A DNA stretch of 64,000 nucleotides from positions 62,001 through 126,000 of the forward strand of contig NZ_CP027942.1 of assembly GCF_005484985.1 (NCBI RefSeq). The letters run 5' to 3'. Under the pieces are notes generated by a model that saw only the letters and a list, made by a program, of their open reading frames with translations, made no database searches and was not told the origin of the DNA. This DNA is from Agrococcus sp. SGAir0287. GTDB taxonomy: Bacteria; Actinomycetota; Actinomycetes; Actinomycetales; Microbacteriaceae. The position numbers and the translations under genes are program-made. Shown one piece after another: positions 8,582 to 17,110 of the stretch; position 1 is the stretch's first letter, and each line of letters begins with the position of its first letter.

Positions 8582-8674
8582 CCTCTGCTCCTGTCCGGTC
8601 GAGCACCCGGACCCCCGCCGGGGGCGGCGGAGGCCCGGGTGGTGGGCGCGGCGGCGGTCACCGCCGCTGGGCGA

Positions 8675-9496
8675 TCAGCGCTCGCGCGCCTCGACGAGCC
8701 GCGAGCGACGCCACAGGACGGCCGCCGCGAGGCCGAGCATGCCCGCGAGCGCGAGCACGATGGCCGGCGCGGCGGCGTCGTCGGATGCGCCACCGAGGCC
8801 CGAGGGCACGCCGGTCGGCGCGCTGTGCGCCTCGACCGTCTGCACCGCGAGAGCGAGGTTGTCCGCCTCGGCGCTGCCCCATGCGACGACGATCGTGTTC
8901 GTGCCCTCGGCGAGCGTCAGGTCGGCCGGGCCGATCACGACGTCCTCGGTGCCGGCGAGCGTCACGTCGGCCGAGACCGTGCCGGCGGCCGTGACGAGCG
9001 AGGCCTCGTTCGGGTTCGTGAGGTCCTCGACCACCGGCGTGCCACCGGCACGCACGTCGACGGCGGGCGCCGCGGCGAGGTGGCGGACGGTGAGACGGGC
9101 CTGGCCGGCCGGGACGGGCTCCGTGTCGTTCACGAAGGCGCCGAGCGTCGGGTTGCCGTTCGCGTCGAGGTGGGCCACGAGCGTCACGTTCGCGTTCGCG
9201 GGCACCTGCACGTCGTTCGCCTCGATGGCGGGCGAGCCGCCCTCGGCGGGTCCGGCGCCATCCGCGTAGACCTGGATGTCGTACGCGCCCGGCGCGAGCA
9301 TGAGCGGGTCGGTGAGCGTGCCCGGCTGGAAGTCGGGCACGGTCTCGGTGCCGTTCACGTAGACGTCCACGACGAGGTCCGGCACGGCGTGCAGCACGGA
9401 GACGGTGGCGTCGCCCTCTGCGGCGAGGGCGGGGGCGGCACTGAGTGCCGACATGGCGAGCACCGCGGCGCCGCCGATCGCGATCTTGCGCTTCAT
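8675..9496 (-). CDS. DUF4397 domain secreted, membrane-anchored protein
   Basis: The 273-aa protein begins with a Sec signal peptide (KRKIAIGG... APALAAEG, cleavage near residue 25), then tandem DUF4397 beta-sandwich repeats recognisable by SVLHAVPDLVVDVYVNG and VRHLAAAPAVDVRAGG, a low-complexity stretch, and a C-terminal hydrophobic anchor followed by WRRSRLVEARER. It has no LPXTG, so it may stay membrane-bound. DUF4397 next to a class F sortase is a recurring actinobacterial pair. A good Shine-Dalgarno (AGGAG) precedes the ATG. Confidence 0.87.
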   Translation of the reverse strand: MKRKIAIGGAAVLAMSALSAAPALAAEGDATVSVLHAVPDLVVDVYVNGTETVPDFQPGTLTDPLMLAPGAYDIQVYADGAGPAEGGSPAIEANDVQVPANANVTLVAHLDANGNPTLGAFVNDTEPVPAGQARLTVRHLAAAPAVDVRAGGTPVVEDLTNPNEASLVTAAGTVSADVTLAGTEDVVIGPADLTLAEGTNTIVVAWGSAEADNLALAVQTVEAHSAPTGVPSGLGGASDDAAAPAIVLALAGMLGLAAAVLWRRSRLVEARER

Positions 9497-9678
9497 CGCT
9501 TCTCCTGACTCTTGTGTCTGGGTCGGACGCGGGGTGCGTCCCTGCCCTCGTATCGGGAGGGGGATGCGGATCGGTTGCAGCGATCGCAGGATCGTGCATC
9601 CCGGGCGTGTCGCGCATCCGGACGCCGCACGCCCCCACGCTCGCGGTTCGTGCCCCGCATCCCTCCGGTCGGGGGACG

Positions 9679-9684
9679 TACGAT
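9679..9684 (+). promoter_or_regulatory. Leaderless -10 element
   Basis: TACGAT lies six bases (CGCAGG) before the GTG at 9691. It predicts a leaderless transcript and supports that start over the much longer upstream reading frame. Confidence 0.5.
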
Positions 9685-9690
9685 CGCAGG

Positions 9691-9969
9691 GTGAGCGACG
9701 ACGACATCCGGCTGAGGGCTGCGTGGACGGAGTCCGGGGTCTGCGTCATCGGCACGCACGACGCCCTGCTGGCGGCCGAGACGTGGGCGGCGATGGTCGC
9801 CGAGCGCTGGCCCGATGCGGAACGCGGGCACTACGACCTCGACCACGGCGCGTGGAGCCGGGCGCAGGCGCGATGGACGGCGCCATCGGCGACGGGCGTC
9901 TCGTTGTCGACGGTCGAGGAGCCCGGCGGCGTGCCGGCGCTGCTGCTCGTCGGCGTCTTCCGAGGCTGA
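9691..9969 (+). CDS. Small uncharacterised protein, 92 aa
   Basis: No family is recognised. The product is soluble and Trp-rich (five Trp in 92 residues), with HYDLDHGAWSRAQARW and a hydrophobic C-terminal VPALLLVGVFRG. It has no signal or membrane segment. The frame is open for 80 codons further upstream, but that part overlaps the DUF4397 gene region and has poor composition. The leaderless -10 element at 9679 argues for GTG 9691. Confidence 0.6.
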   Translation: MSDDDIRLRAAWTESGVCVIGTHDALLAAETWAAMVAERWPDAERGHYDLDHGAWSRAQARWTAPSATGVSLSTVEEPGGVPALLLVGVFRG

Positions 9970-10020
9970 CGCGCGACGCGAGCCGGTCCTCGAGCGCCGC
10001 CCGGACGAGCGCGGCTCGGC

Positions 10021-11931
10021 TCAGGGCTCCGCGGGCGTCGGCTCCTCGATCCAGGACTCGTCGATCCCGGGCTCGTCGAGCTCCCACCACCGCACGTCGT
10101 CGAGCACGTACGGGTCGAAGAATCCCTCGACGACCGACACGGTCCGCGGCACGTCCGGGCCGAACGCGGTGCCGTCGCAGGCGGTGAGCCGCAGCACGTA
10201 GATGCCGTAGTTGAGGAAGCGGATGGAGCGGGTCGCGGAGCCGGCCGCGTCGAGCGGGACGATCGCCGACTGCCCGGTGTCGGAGTCGATGCAGACGGAT
10301 CCCGACGGCGGTCCGGTGAGCGTGAAGCGCGTGGCGCCGTCCATCGCCCCGCCGAGCGTCACGACGTCGTACTCGGGGAAGCCCTCGATGCCGAGCGCCA
10401 CGATCTCGAAGGGCACGGTCGTCGCGGCGGACGCCTCGTCGCCGATCACCGTCCACACCGTCGCGACGTGCTGCCCGGCGCGGAGCCCGAGCGTCCGCAC
10501 GTCGAACGACCAGGCGCCATCGCGCCCGACGGCCACCGTGTAGACGTCCTGGCCGTCGACGCCGTCGGTCGGCTCGGACGACATGGCGGCGGCGGCCGGG
10601 GCGGATGCGGGTGCAGCGGAGCCGTCGCCGCCGGGCGCGATCGCGATCGCCATGCGCGAGCCCGGCGTCGCCGTGCCCGAGAGGACGGGGGCGAGGTACG
10701 CGGAGGACGGCGCCGCCGTCGCGACGACGGGCGCCGGCATCGGGGAGTCCTCCGCGGGCGGCGCGACGGTGCCCGGCTCGGCGGGCGCGGGCGGCGCCGG
10801 ACGCTGCGGCATCCCCTGCGGACCGTCCTCGGGCAGGAACACCTCGAGGGCGACCTCGTCGTCGGCGCTCGTCGTCGGGGCCGTCGGGGCCGTCGGGGCC
10901 GTCGGGGACGGAGCCGGCGGGACGTCGTCCTCGGCCGCGGGCTCGTCGCTCGGCAGCGTCGTCGGGGCGGTCGTCGCGGCGGGGGCGTCATCGGCCTCGC
11001 TCGTCGCGGCCTGCGGTGCTGGCACCGGCTCGACGGGCGCCGCGCCGCCCAGCACGACCGTGCCGACGATCGCGGCCGCCGACCCGAGCACGCCGAGCAG
11101 CACCGTCGCCGCGACCGCGGCCGGCGCGACCCAGGAGCTCGCGGAGGGCAGCGCGACGGCGAGCGCGGCGAGGCAGCCGAGCGGCAGCATGCGGCCCGCG
11201 CGCCCCACCGACACCTCGCGCAGCGTCGCCACGGCATCGACGCATCGAGCGCATGTGGCCAGGTGCGCCTCGACGCGGCCGTCGATGCCCCGACCCGTCG
11301 CGAGCAACTCCGGCAGGAGATGCGCGACGTGGCGCGCGTCGTCGCGGAGGTCCGCCGCGACGTGCTCGCGGAGCCACGCGACGCGAAGGCCTCGCTTGGC
11401 GCGGCCGTGGAGCGCCGAGACCGCGTTGCCCTGCAGGCCCAGCTCGAGGGCGGCGGCCGTGCGCCCCGATCCCTCGACGTCGAGGCTCCAGAGCACGCGC
11501 TGCCAACGCGGCGGCAGGCTGCGGAACGCGCGCAGCAGGCGGGCCGCCTCCTCCTGCCGCTCGACGTCGCCGAGCCGCTCGTCCTCCGCGGCGGGCTCGG
11601 CCTCGTCGGTCGGCACGACCTGCAGGCGTCGCCGCCACGATCGCTGCGCGGCATGGCGGACGGTCGCCAGGAGGTAGCCGCGGACGTCGCTCGTCGGCCC
11701 GCCGCCGCGCACGGCGACCTGGTCGTGGAGCTGCAGGAACGCCTCGGACACGAGGTCCTCCGCGTGCTCGGCGTCCACCCTGCGCGCGACGCGCAGCGCG
11801 ACGTCGACGTGCCGGGTCCACAGCGTCTCGTATGCGGCGAGGCTGCCCTGCCGCAGCAGCGCGACGAGCGTCGCGTCGTCGGCCGTCGCGAGCGCGCCGA
11901 GGTCCTCGTCGGGGGACGGTGCGTCGAGCAC
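10021..11931 (-). CDS. Sigma factor fused to anti-sigma-like zinc motif, membrane segment and long C-terminal domain
   Basis: Residues 1-190 form an ECF-type sigma factor (AYETLWTRHVDVALRVARRV, DLVSEAFLQLHD, then ALELGLQGNAVSALHGRAKR as region 4). Next come His223-x3-Cys227-x2-Cys230 (HLATCARC), a zinc anti-sigma signature, a 48-residue hydrophobic stretch at 248-297 (one or two membrane helices), a Pro/Ala/Thr linker with repeated APT, and about 200 residues of beta-rich sequence with a Trp/Asp/Glu-rich end. Sigma and anti-sigma are usually separate proteins, so this looks like a self-inhibited, membrane-tethered regulator, activated perhaps by proteolysis. The C-terminal part is extracytoplasmic only if a single helix crosses. 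The GTG start at 11931 lacks a clear Shine-Dalgarno. Confidence 0.8.
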   Translation of the reverse strand: MLDAPSPDEDLGALATADDATLVALLRQGSLAAYETLWTRHVDVALRVARRVDAEHAEDLVSEAFLQLHDQVAVRGGGPTSDVRGYLLATVRHAAQRSWRRRLQVVPTDEAEPAAEDERLGDVERQEEAARLLRAFRSLPPRWQRVLWSLDVEGSGRTAAALELGLQGNAVSALHGRAKRGLRVAWLREHVAADLRDDARHVAHLLPELLATGRGIDGRVEAHLATCARCVDAVATLREVSVGRAGRMLPLGCLAALAVALPSASSWVAPAAVAATVLLGVLGSAAAIVGTVVLGGAAPVEPVPAPQAATSEADDAPAATTAPTTLPSDEPAAEDDVPPAPSPTAPTAPTAPTTSADDEVALEVFLPEDGPQGMPQRPAPPAPAEPGTVAPPAEDSPMPAPVVATAAPSSAYLAPVLSGTATPGSRMAIAIAPGGDGSAAPASAPAAAAMSSEPTDGVDGQDVYTVAVGRDGAWSFDVRTLGLRAGQHVATVWTVIGDEASAATTVPFEIVALGIEGFPEYDVVTLGGAMDGATRFTLTGPPSGSVCIDSDTGQSAIVPLDAAGSATRSIRFLNYGIYVLRLTACDGTAFGPDVPRTVSVVEGFFDPYVLDDVRWWELDEPGIDESWIEEPTPAEP

Positions 11932-12151
11932 GGGAGCGAGGCGGGATGCGATGGCGTGCTCCTGGGACGACGCGGGTGGTTCGTCTCGAGCCTATGCGCG
12001 TGCCATGCGTTCGGGGGTCGTTGGATGCAGTTCCATGACACCCGGGAGGGGTACACATCGCGTCCGTCGCGTCACTTTCGACCTCCTTCCGACTCCTCGA
12101 TGCAGGTGGATGTGTCAGCGAGCACTCCACATGCAGAAAGGAGAGGTGCAC

Positions 12152-12847
12152 GTGCACGCACGCAGCGCTGCGAGGGCGAGGACCGCCGCGATCGTCGAGA
12201 CGTACACGATGCAGCGGTCGCGCATGCGGCAGCTCCTCGCGACCGAGCTCGACGTCGACGTCCTCCTCGCGGCTGCGAGCCTCCAGGAGATCGTGCGCTG
12301 GCTGCGCTCGACGCGTCGGGATGCCTGGCCGGAGCTCGTCGTGGTCGGCATCCACGACGGCGTCGACCCCGTGCGCCTGCGTGCCGTCCTCGTACCCTTG
12401 CGCGCGCAGGACGTGCGGATCATGGCCGTGGTCGGCGCGCCCGATCGTCGCGATGCGCCGCGACCGCCTGCCGAGCTCTTCGACGGCGCGGCCGCCGTCG
12501 ACGACGCCGAGACCGCGTTCGTCGAGACGGTGCGCGCCGTCGCGGCGGGACGCGACGCCGTCACCGAGCGGGCCCGCCGAACCCTCGAGCGCCATGCCGC
12601 GGCGCCGCGGCTCAGCGTGCAGGAGGAGCGCGTCCTCTCGCTCTACGCATCGGGGATGACGATCGGCGCCGTCGCAGAGGCGATCGGCGTGCGCGAGGAC
12701 ACCGCGCGCGTCTACCTGCGCCGGGTGCGGGCGAAGTATCGGGCAGTCGGGCAGACGGCGAGCACGAAGATCGACCTCGCGCGCGTCGCCTGGCGAGACG
12801 GCTACCTCTCGTCGGATGCTGGATCCGTGCGGTCCCGAGAGGCCTGA
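12152..12847 (+). CDS. LuxR-type transcriptional regulator with degenerate receiver-like domain
   Basis: The 231-aa protein ends in a LuxR/NarL helix-turn-helix (LSVQEERVLSLYASGMTIGA, then AEAIGVREDTARVYLRRVRA at about 150-205). The first 130 residues alternate helices and strands like a response-regulator receiver (ELVVVGIHDGVDP, VRIMAVVGAP), but the usual phospho-Asp and Lys are not evident, so phosphorylation control is doubtful. AAAGGAG at 12137-12143 is 8 nt before GTG 12152, which decides the start against the longer frame from 11951. It is divergent from the sigma fusion gene, 220 bp away, and may control it. Confidence 0.78.
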   Translation: MHARSAARARTAAIVETYTMQRSRMRQLLATELDVDVLLAAASLQEIVRWLRSTRRDAWPELVVVGIHDGVDPVRLRAVLVPLRAQDVRIMAVVGAPDRRDAPRPPAELFDGAAAVDDAETAFVETVRAVAAGRDAVTERARRTLERHAAAPRLSVQEERVLSLYASGMTIGAVAEAIGVREDTARVYLRRVRAKYRAVGQTASTKIDLARVAWRDGYLSSDAGSVRSREA

Positions 12848-12880
12848 TCGCACGGCAGTGGACGAGGATCACGCTCGCGT

Positions 12881-12892
12881 GATATTCATGAA
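12881..12892 (+). promoter_or_regulatory. Candidate promoter/operator of the ArsR-SRPBCC pair
   Basis: GATATT (12881-12886) is a -10-like hexamer directly followed and overlapped by the palindrome TTCATGAA (12885-12892), ending two bases before the ATG at 12895. A palindrome at the start site is where an ArsR-type autorepressor would bind, and the spacing implies a nearly leaderless mRNA. Confidence 0.45.
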
Positions 12893-12894
12893 GC

Positions 12895-13269
12895 ATGAAC
12901 GCGTTCGCGATCCTCGCCGATCCCGTCCGGCGGCGTCTCGTCGAGGCGCTCGCCGACGGTCCGCAGCCGGCGGGCGCGCTCGGCGCCGTCGCGCACGCCG
13001 AGTTCGGCATCACGCAGCCCGCGGTCTCCAACCAGCTGCGCGCCCTGCGCGAGGCGGGGGTCGTCGACGTCGAGCCCCAGGGCGCGCAGCGCATCTACCG
13101 GCTCGCTCCCGGCGGACTCGCCGAGGTGACGGCCTGGGTCGAGCGCTATGCGGCGCTCTGGCCGCAGCGGCTCGACGCGCTGGAGACCGAGCTGCGCCGC
13201 GGACGACGCGCCGCGCGCGCGGATGCGGCCGGCGGCAGCCGGCCGCACGCCGAGGAGGCGTCCGCATGA
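12895..13269 (+). CDS. ArsR-family winged-helix regulator
   Basis: This 124-aa DNA-binding protein has the ArsR winged helix (FAILADPVRRRLVEALADG, ITQPAVSNQLRALREAGVVD, then IYRLAPGGL). The metal-binding ELCVCDL motif of arsenic sensors is absent, so it belongs to the SRPBCC-linked subgroup that senses something else. The C-terminal tail is Arg/Ala-rich. Its stop overlaps the start of the SRPBCC gene (ATGA), the classic ArsR-AHSA1 arrangement in which the regulator represses its own operon. Confidence 0.88.
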   Translation: MNAFAILADPVRRRLVEALADGPQPAGALGAVAHAEFGITQPAVSNQLRALREAGVVDVEPQGAQRIYRLAPGGLAEVTAWVERYAALWPQRLDALETELRRGRRAARADAAGGSRPHAEEASA

Positions 13270-14183
13270 GCACCGTGCCCGCATCCCTCGTCCGCGCGCT
13301 CGTCGGCTCGGGCGACCGCCCGATCGTCGAGGTCGAGCGACGCCTGCCCATGGATCCGGGCGAGGTGTGGGATGCGCTCGTGCAGCCCGAGCGGCTCGCG
13401 CGCTGGCTCGGCGCCATCGAGTCCGGCGAGCGGCCGAGCGTCGGCGACGCCTTCGGCCTGCGGCTTGGCGACGAGCCCGGCGATCGCGCCGACTGCCGAC
13501 TGCTCGCGTGCGAGCCGAGTCGCAGCATCGCCATCGCCTGGCGATGGACGGGCGAGCCGGGCTCGGTCGTCCATCTCTCGGTCCAGGCATCCGAGGGCGG
13601 CTCGACGCTCCGGCTGCGCCATGAGCTCGTCGCGCCGCAGCCGGTGCCCGACTACGGCGCCGGCTGGGAGGCGCACCTCGACGGCCTCGGCGACGTGCTC
13701 GCCGGCCTCGCGCCCCGTGCGTTCGCGATGCCGAGCCACGACGCGTGGACGCGGATGGCCGACGGCGTGCTGCAGGTCGAGCAGCGCGTCGCGGCACCCG
13801 TCGAGACGGTGTGGCGGGCGGTGGCGACGGAGCAAGGGCTCCGCACCTGGTGGTGGCGCCACTGGCGGGACACGACCATCGACGCCGACGTGCGTCCGGG
13901 CGGCGCGCTGCGCATCGCAGCCCCGGACGCCGGCATCTCGCTGACGGGCGAGGTGCTCGTCGTCGACGCCGACGCGCACCACCTCGCTGCCACGTGGGTC
14001 TGGAGCGACGCGGACGGCACGAGCGCCGACGAGGCCTTCGACGTCGCGCTCGCGCCGGACGGGGACGGCACGCTCGTCACGGTGCGGCACTCCGGGCCGT
14101 GGGCGGACGACGCCCCCGCCGCCGCGTACCGGCAGGGCTGGACCTTCGTCCTCGGCGAGCTCGCCGAGGTCGTCGGCGGCTGA
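13266..14183 (+). CDS. Tandem SRPBCC (AHSA1-type) domain protein
   Basis: The 305-aa protein contains two START-like SRPBCC domains, residues about 18-150 and 165-303. Each begins with the same motif, VERRLPMDPGEVWDALVQPE and VEQRVAAPVETVWRAVATEQ, followed by LARWLGAIE or LRTWWWRHW. The fold binds hydrophobic ligands or acts as an Hsp90-activator-like domain; no enzyme residues can be assigned. Duplication within one chain is less common than single-domain members. It is coupled to the ArsR regulator, suggesting a ligand-responsive pair. A strong terminator follows. Confidence 0.85.
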   Translation: MSTVPASLVRALVGSGDRPIVEVERRLPMDPGEVWDALVQPERLARWLGAIESGERPSVGDAFGLRLGDEPGDRADCRLLACEPSRSIAIAWRWTGEPGSVVHLSVQASEGGSTLRLRHELVAPQPVPDYGAGWEAHLDGLGDVLAGLAPRAFAMPSHDAWTRMADGVLQVEQRVAAPVETVWRAVATEQGLRTWWWRHWRDTTIDADVRPGGALRIAAPDAGISLTGEVLVVDADAHHLAATWVWSDADGTSADEAFDVALAPDGDGTLVTVRHSGPWADDAPAAAYRQGWTFVLGELAEVVGG

Positions 14184-14203
14184 GTCGAGCCCCGTCCGTC
14201 GTC

Positions 14204-14241
14204 ACGCGGTGCGCTCGTCCTCGCGGGCGAGCGCACCGCGT
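14204..14241. terminator. Bidirectional terminator hairpin
   Basis: CGCGGTGCGCTCG (14205-14217) pairs perfectly with CGAGCGCACCGCG (14228-14240), with one further A-T pair and a 10-base loop. It lies between the convergent SRPBCC and MFS genes, so it can serve both strands. No T-tract follows, as is common at this GC content. Confidence 0.75.
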
Positions 14242-14250
14242 CCTGGGTCG

Positions 14251-15576
14251 TCAGCGCGCGGCGTCGACGAGCGCGCGCACGCGCTCCCGCTCGGCGCGGC
14301 CGAACGTCTCGCGCGTGGCGAGGATGCCGACGAGGCCGATCACGCCGGCGACCATGTACAGGATCGACGCGCCCGGCCAGCCGAAGACGCCGACGAGCGC
14401 TGTCGCGAGCAGCGGCGCGAAGCCGCCGATCGCCGCCGCGAGCTGGTAGCCGAGCGAGGCGCCCGACGTCCGCGTGGCGGTCTGGAACTGCTCCGTGAGC
14501 AGCGAGCCCTGCACGCCCGTGAGCGACGCGTGGATGACGCCGATGCCGACGATGAAGACCGCCACGACGAGCGCAGGCACGCCATCGTTCGTCAGCAGGT
14601 ACATCGGGAAGGCGAACGCGATCGCCGCGATGCACGCGCCGACGTAGATGGGCTTGCGTCCGATCCGGTCCGTGAGCGATCCCATGAGGAAGGTCATGCC
14701 GATCGCGACGATGCTCGCGGCCGTGATCGCGCCGAGCGCGACGGGGCGGAGCGACGGGTCGCGCTCCGAGAGGTAGTTCAAGAGGTACGTCGCGGTCGAG
14801 TAGTAGGCGAACGACTCGACGACGCGCAGCGCGATGACGCGCAGGATCGAGCGCCAGTCCTCGCGCAGCGTCTTCAGCAGCGGGTTCTTCGCCGTCCGCC
14901 CCTGTGCCTGCGCCTCCTGGAACTCCGGCGACTCCGACAGGCGCGACCGCACGACGAGCGCGACGATCACGAGGACCGAGGAGAAGAGGAAGGGCGTGCG
15001 CCACTGCCAGTCGCCCTCGAGCGTCGACGACCACGCGAACATCGCGCTCGCGAGGGCGATGCCCAGGGGGTTCCCGGACTGCGGGATCGCGGCGAACATG
15101 CCGCGTCGATGCCAGGGCGCGTGCTCGTACGCCATCGTGATGGCGCCGCCCCACTCCGCGCCGAACGCGAGTCCCTGCACCATCCGGATGACGGTGAGGA
15201 TGATCGGTGCGGCGAGCCCGATCTGGTCGTAGGTCGGCAGCAGCCCGATGACGAACGTCGCGGCGCCCATGACGATCATCGCGCCGACGAGGACGGGTTT
15301 CCTGCCGAACCGATCGCCGAGGTAGCCGCCGATCGCGCCGCCGAGCGGGCGCATGAGGAAGCCGACGGCGAGGGTCGAGAACGCGAGCAGGTTGCGCACG
15401 AGCGGATCCTCGGCGGGGAAGAACACGACGCCGAAGTACAGCGCCGCCGCCGTGCCGTAGGAGATGAAGTCGTAGTTCTCGACGCTCGTGCCGACGCCGG
15501 CGGCGATGGCGGTCTTGACGCGATCCCTCGAGCCGAGCGGGCTCCTGCGATCGGTCTGCGTGGTGGTGCTGGACAT
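14251..15576 (-). CDS. MFS transporter, metabolite:H+ symporter (MHS) family
   Basis: The 441-aa protein has twelve predicted membrane segments and MHS signatures: GVGTSVENYDFISYGTAAAL at the first helix, GDRFGRKPVLV in loop 2-3, and TDRIGRKPIYVG in loop 8-9. It should import an organic acid, polyol or similar solute with protons. The start at 15576 is set by AAGGAGATCCGC directly upstream; a longer frame continues into rpiB and is spurious. It is the last gene of the lacI-rpiB-MFS operon and probably brings in the compound whose phosphate is isomerised by the RpiB-like enzyme. Confidence 0.88.
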   Translation of the reverse strand: MSSTTTQTDRRSPLGSRDRVKTAIAAGVGTSVENYDFISYGTAAALYFGVVFFPAEDPLVRNLLAFSTLAVGFLMRPLGGAIGGYLGDRFGRKPVLVGAMIVMGAATFVIGLLPTYDQIGLAAPIILTVIRMVQGLAFGAEWGGAITMAYEHAPWHRRGMFAAIPQSGNPLGIALASAMFAWSSTLEGDWQWRTPFLFSSVLVIVALVVRSRLSESPEFQEAQAQGRTAKNPLLKTLREDWRSILRVIALRVVESFAYYSTATYLLNYLSERDPSLRPVALGAITAASIVAIGMTFLMGSLTDRIGRKPIYVGACIAAIAFAFPMYLLTNDGVPALVVAVFIVGIGVIHASLTGVQGSLLTEQFQTATRTSGASLGYQLAAAIGGFAPLLATALVGVFGWPGASILYMVAGVIGLVGILATRETFGRAERERVRALVDAAR

Positions 15577-15616
15577 GCGGATCTCCTTCGATCCGGTCGC
15601 GCGTGCGGCCGTGGTG

Positions 15617-16078
15617 TCAGTCGGTGGGGGTGGGGACGAGGCGGTCGAGGTCGTTGAGCTTCGCGACGCGGCGACGCGTGTCCGCGTCGTCGTCGAACGT
15701 CGCGTCGAGGAACTCGCGCACGATCGAGGGCACGAGCGCGTGCGGCACGAGCCACGCGCCCATCGCGATGACGTTGGCATCGTCGTGCTCGACGGCCTGG
15801 TGCGCCGAGTAGGGCTCGTGCGCGAGTCCGCAGCGGATGCCGGGCAGCTTGTTCGCGGCCATGATGGCGCCCTGTCCGGTGCCGCACACGAGGATGGCGC
15901 GGTCGGCGTCGCCGGCCGTCACCGGCGCGCACGTCGCCTGCGTCACGTCGGGGAAGTCGACGGGGTCGGTCGAGTGCGTGCCGCAGTCGACGACCTCGTG
16001 CCCCAGGGCCTCGATGGCGCTGCGGACGGCGTCCTTGAGCGGGAAGCCGGCGTGGTCGGCGCCGAGTGCGATGCGCAT
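15617..16078 (-). CDS. RpiB/LacAB family sugar-phosphate isomerase
   Basis: This 153-aa enzyme interconverts aldose and ketose phosphates (ribose-5-phosphate isomerase B or a relative acting on tetrose or hexose phosphates). Family features are MRIALGADHAGFPLKD at the N-terminus, the active-site Cys65 in CGTGQG, and HDDANVIAMGAWL. AAGGAG precedes the ATG at 16078. Because it lies in a LacI-controlled operon with a transporter rather than with pentose-phosphate genes, a dedicated catabolic role (for example a pentitol- or tetritol-phosphate route) is more likely than housekeeping RpiB. The exact substrate cannot be read from sequence. Confidence 0.87.
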   Translation of the reverse strand: MRIALGADHAGFPLKDAVRSAIEALGHEVVDCGTHSTDPVDFPDVTQATCAPVTAGDADRAILVCGTGQGAIMAANKLPGIRCGLAHEPYSAHQAVEHDDANVIAMGAWLVPHALVPSIVREFLDATFDDDADTRRRVAKLNDLDRLVPTPTD

Positions 16079-16103
16079 GGGTCTCCTTGCGAGGTGGTCG
16101 TGG

Positions 16104-17090
16104 TCAGCTGCCGGAGCGGTCGACGAGCGTCGTCGCGACGCGCACCGACTCGGCCTGCTCGCCGCGCAGCAGCGCGAGCACGCCCTGCACGGCGGCGCGA
16201 CCGATGGCGGAGGCGTCGTTGCGCACGGCGGTGATGGGAGGGGAGGCGTACGCGAACCAGTCGAAGTCGTCGAACGACACGACCTCGATCGCGGCTGCGG
16301 CATCCGCCCCGAGGCGATCGCGCAGGGCGCGCAGCACGCCGACGGTCGTCGCGCCGTTGGCGCCGAACACCGCGGTGGGCTGCACGCCGCGGTCGAGGAT
16401 GCGCAGCATCGCGGCCGCGGCACCCTCGGTCTGGAAGTCGCCGGCCTCCACGAGTGCGTCGTCGGTCGAGATGCCATGCGCCGCGCGACCGCCGAGGTAG
16501 GCGCGGGCGCGCTCGACGCCCGTCGACATCGTGGGCGTGCCGCCGACGTAGGCGACCTCGTGGTGGCCGCGTCGCTGCAGGTGGTCGAGCACGAGGCCGA
16601 CGCCCTGCTCGTTGTCGGTGCCGTAGAAGGGCAGGTCGAGGCCGTCGATGCGCCGGTTGAGCAGCACGATCGGCACGTTCCGCGCGACGAGGGCCTCGAG
16701 CTGCGGCGTGGCGGGGCCCTGGGGCGAGAGCATGAGCCCGTCGATGCGCTGCGACGCGAAGGTGCGCAGCACGTCGTCGGCCTGCCGCTCGTCCTCGTTG
16801 GCGTTCGCGAGCAGCACGGCGTAGCCGTGCGCGCGGGCCTCCTGCTCGGCGGCGTGCGCGAGTTCGGAGAAGAACGGGTTGCGGATGTCGGAGACCAGGA
16901 GGCCGAGCGCGTCCGTGCGCGCGCGCCGCAGCGATCGGGCGGGACCGTTGGCGACGTAGCCGAGCTCGGCGGCGGCAGCCAGCACGCGCTCGCGGGAGGA
17001 GGGGGAGGTCTGCGTGCTGCCGGTCAGCACGCGCGAGGCGGTGCCGAGCCCGACCCCGGCTCGTGCCGCGACGTCCTTGATGGTCGCCAT
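16104..17090 (-). CDS. LacI-family transcriptional repressor
   Basis: The 328-aa protein has the N-terminal HTH (MATIKDVAARAGVGLGTASR), the hinge helix region (PARSLRRARTDALGLLV), and a periplasmic-binding-protein-like sugar sensor (DIRNPFFSELAHAAEQEARA, FGANGATTVGVLRALRDR). Two LacI-type operators lie 21-51 bp upstream of its start, so it most likely represses its own operon, which also holds rpiB and the MFS gene 25 and 40 bp further on. Inducer is presumably the imported sugar or its phosphate. Confidence 0.92.
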   Translation of the reverse strand: MATIKDVAARAGVGLGTASRVLTGSTQTSPSSRERVLAAAAELGYVANGPARSLRRARTDALGLLVSDIRNPFFSELAHAAEQEARAHGYAVLLANANEDERQADDVLRTFASQRIDGLMLSPQGPATPQLEALVARNVPIVLLNRRIDGLDLPFYGTDNEQGVGLVLDHLQRRGHHEVAYVGGTPTMSTGVERARAYLGGRAAHGISTDDALVEAGDFQTEGAAAAMLRILDRGVQPTAVFGANGATTVGVLRALRDRLGADAAAAIEVVSFDDFDWFAYASPPITAVRNDASAIGRAAVQGVLALLRGEQAESVRVATTLVDRSGS

Positions 17091-17110
17091 GCTGCTCCTG
17101 CCTCGGTGCG

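Noticed and set aside
11951..12847. 298-aa version of the LuxR-type regulator
   Set aside because: The extra 67 residues lack conserved character, and a strong Shine-Dalgarno (AAAGGAG) is placed for GTG 12152.
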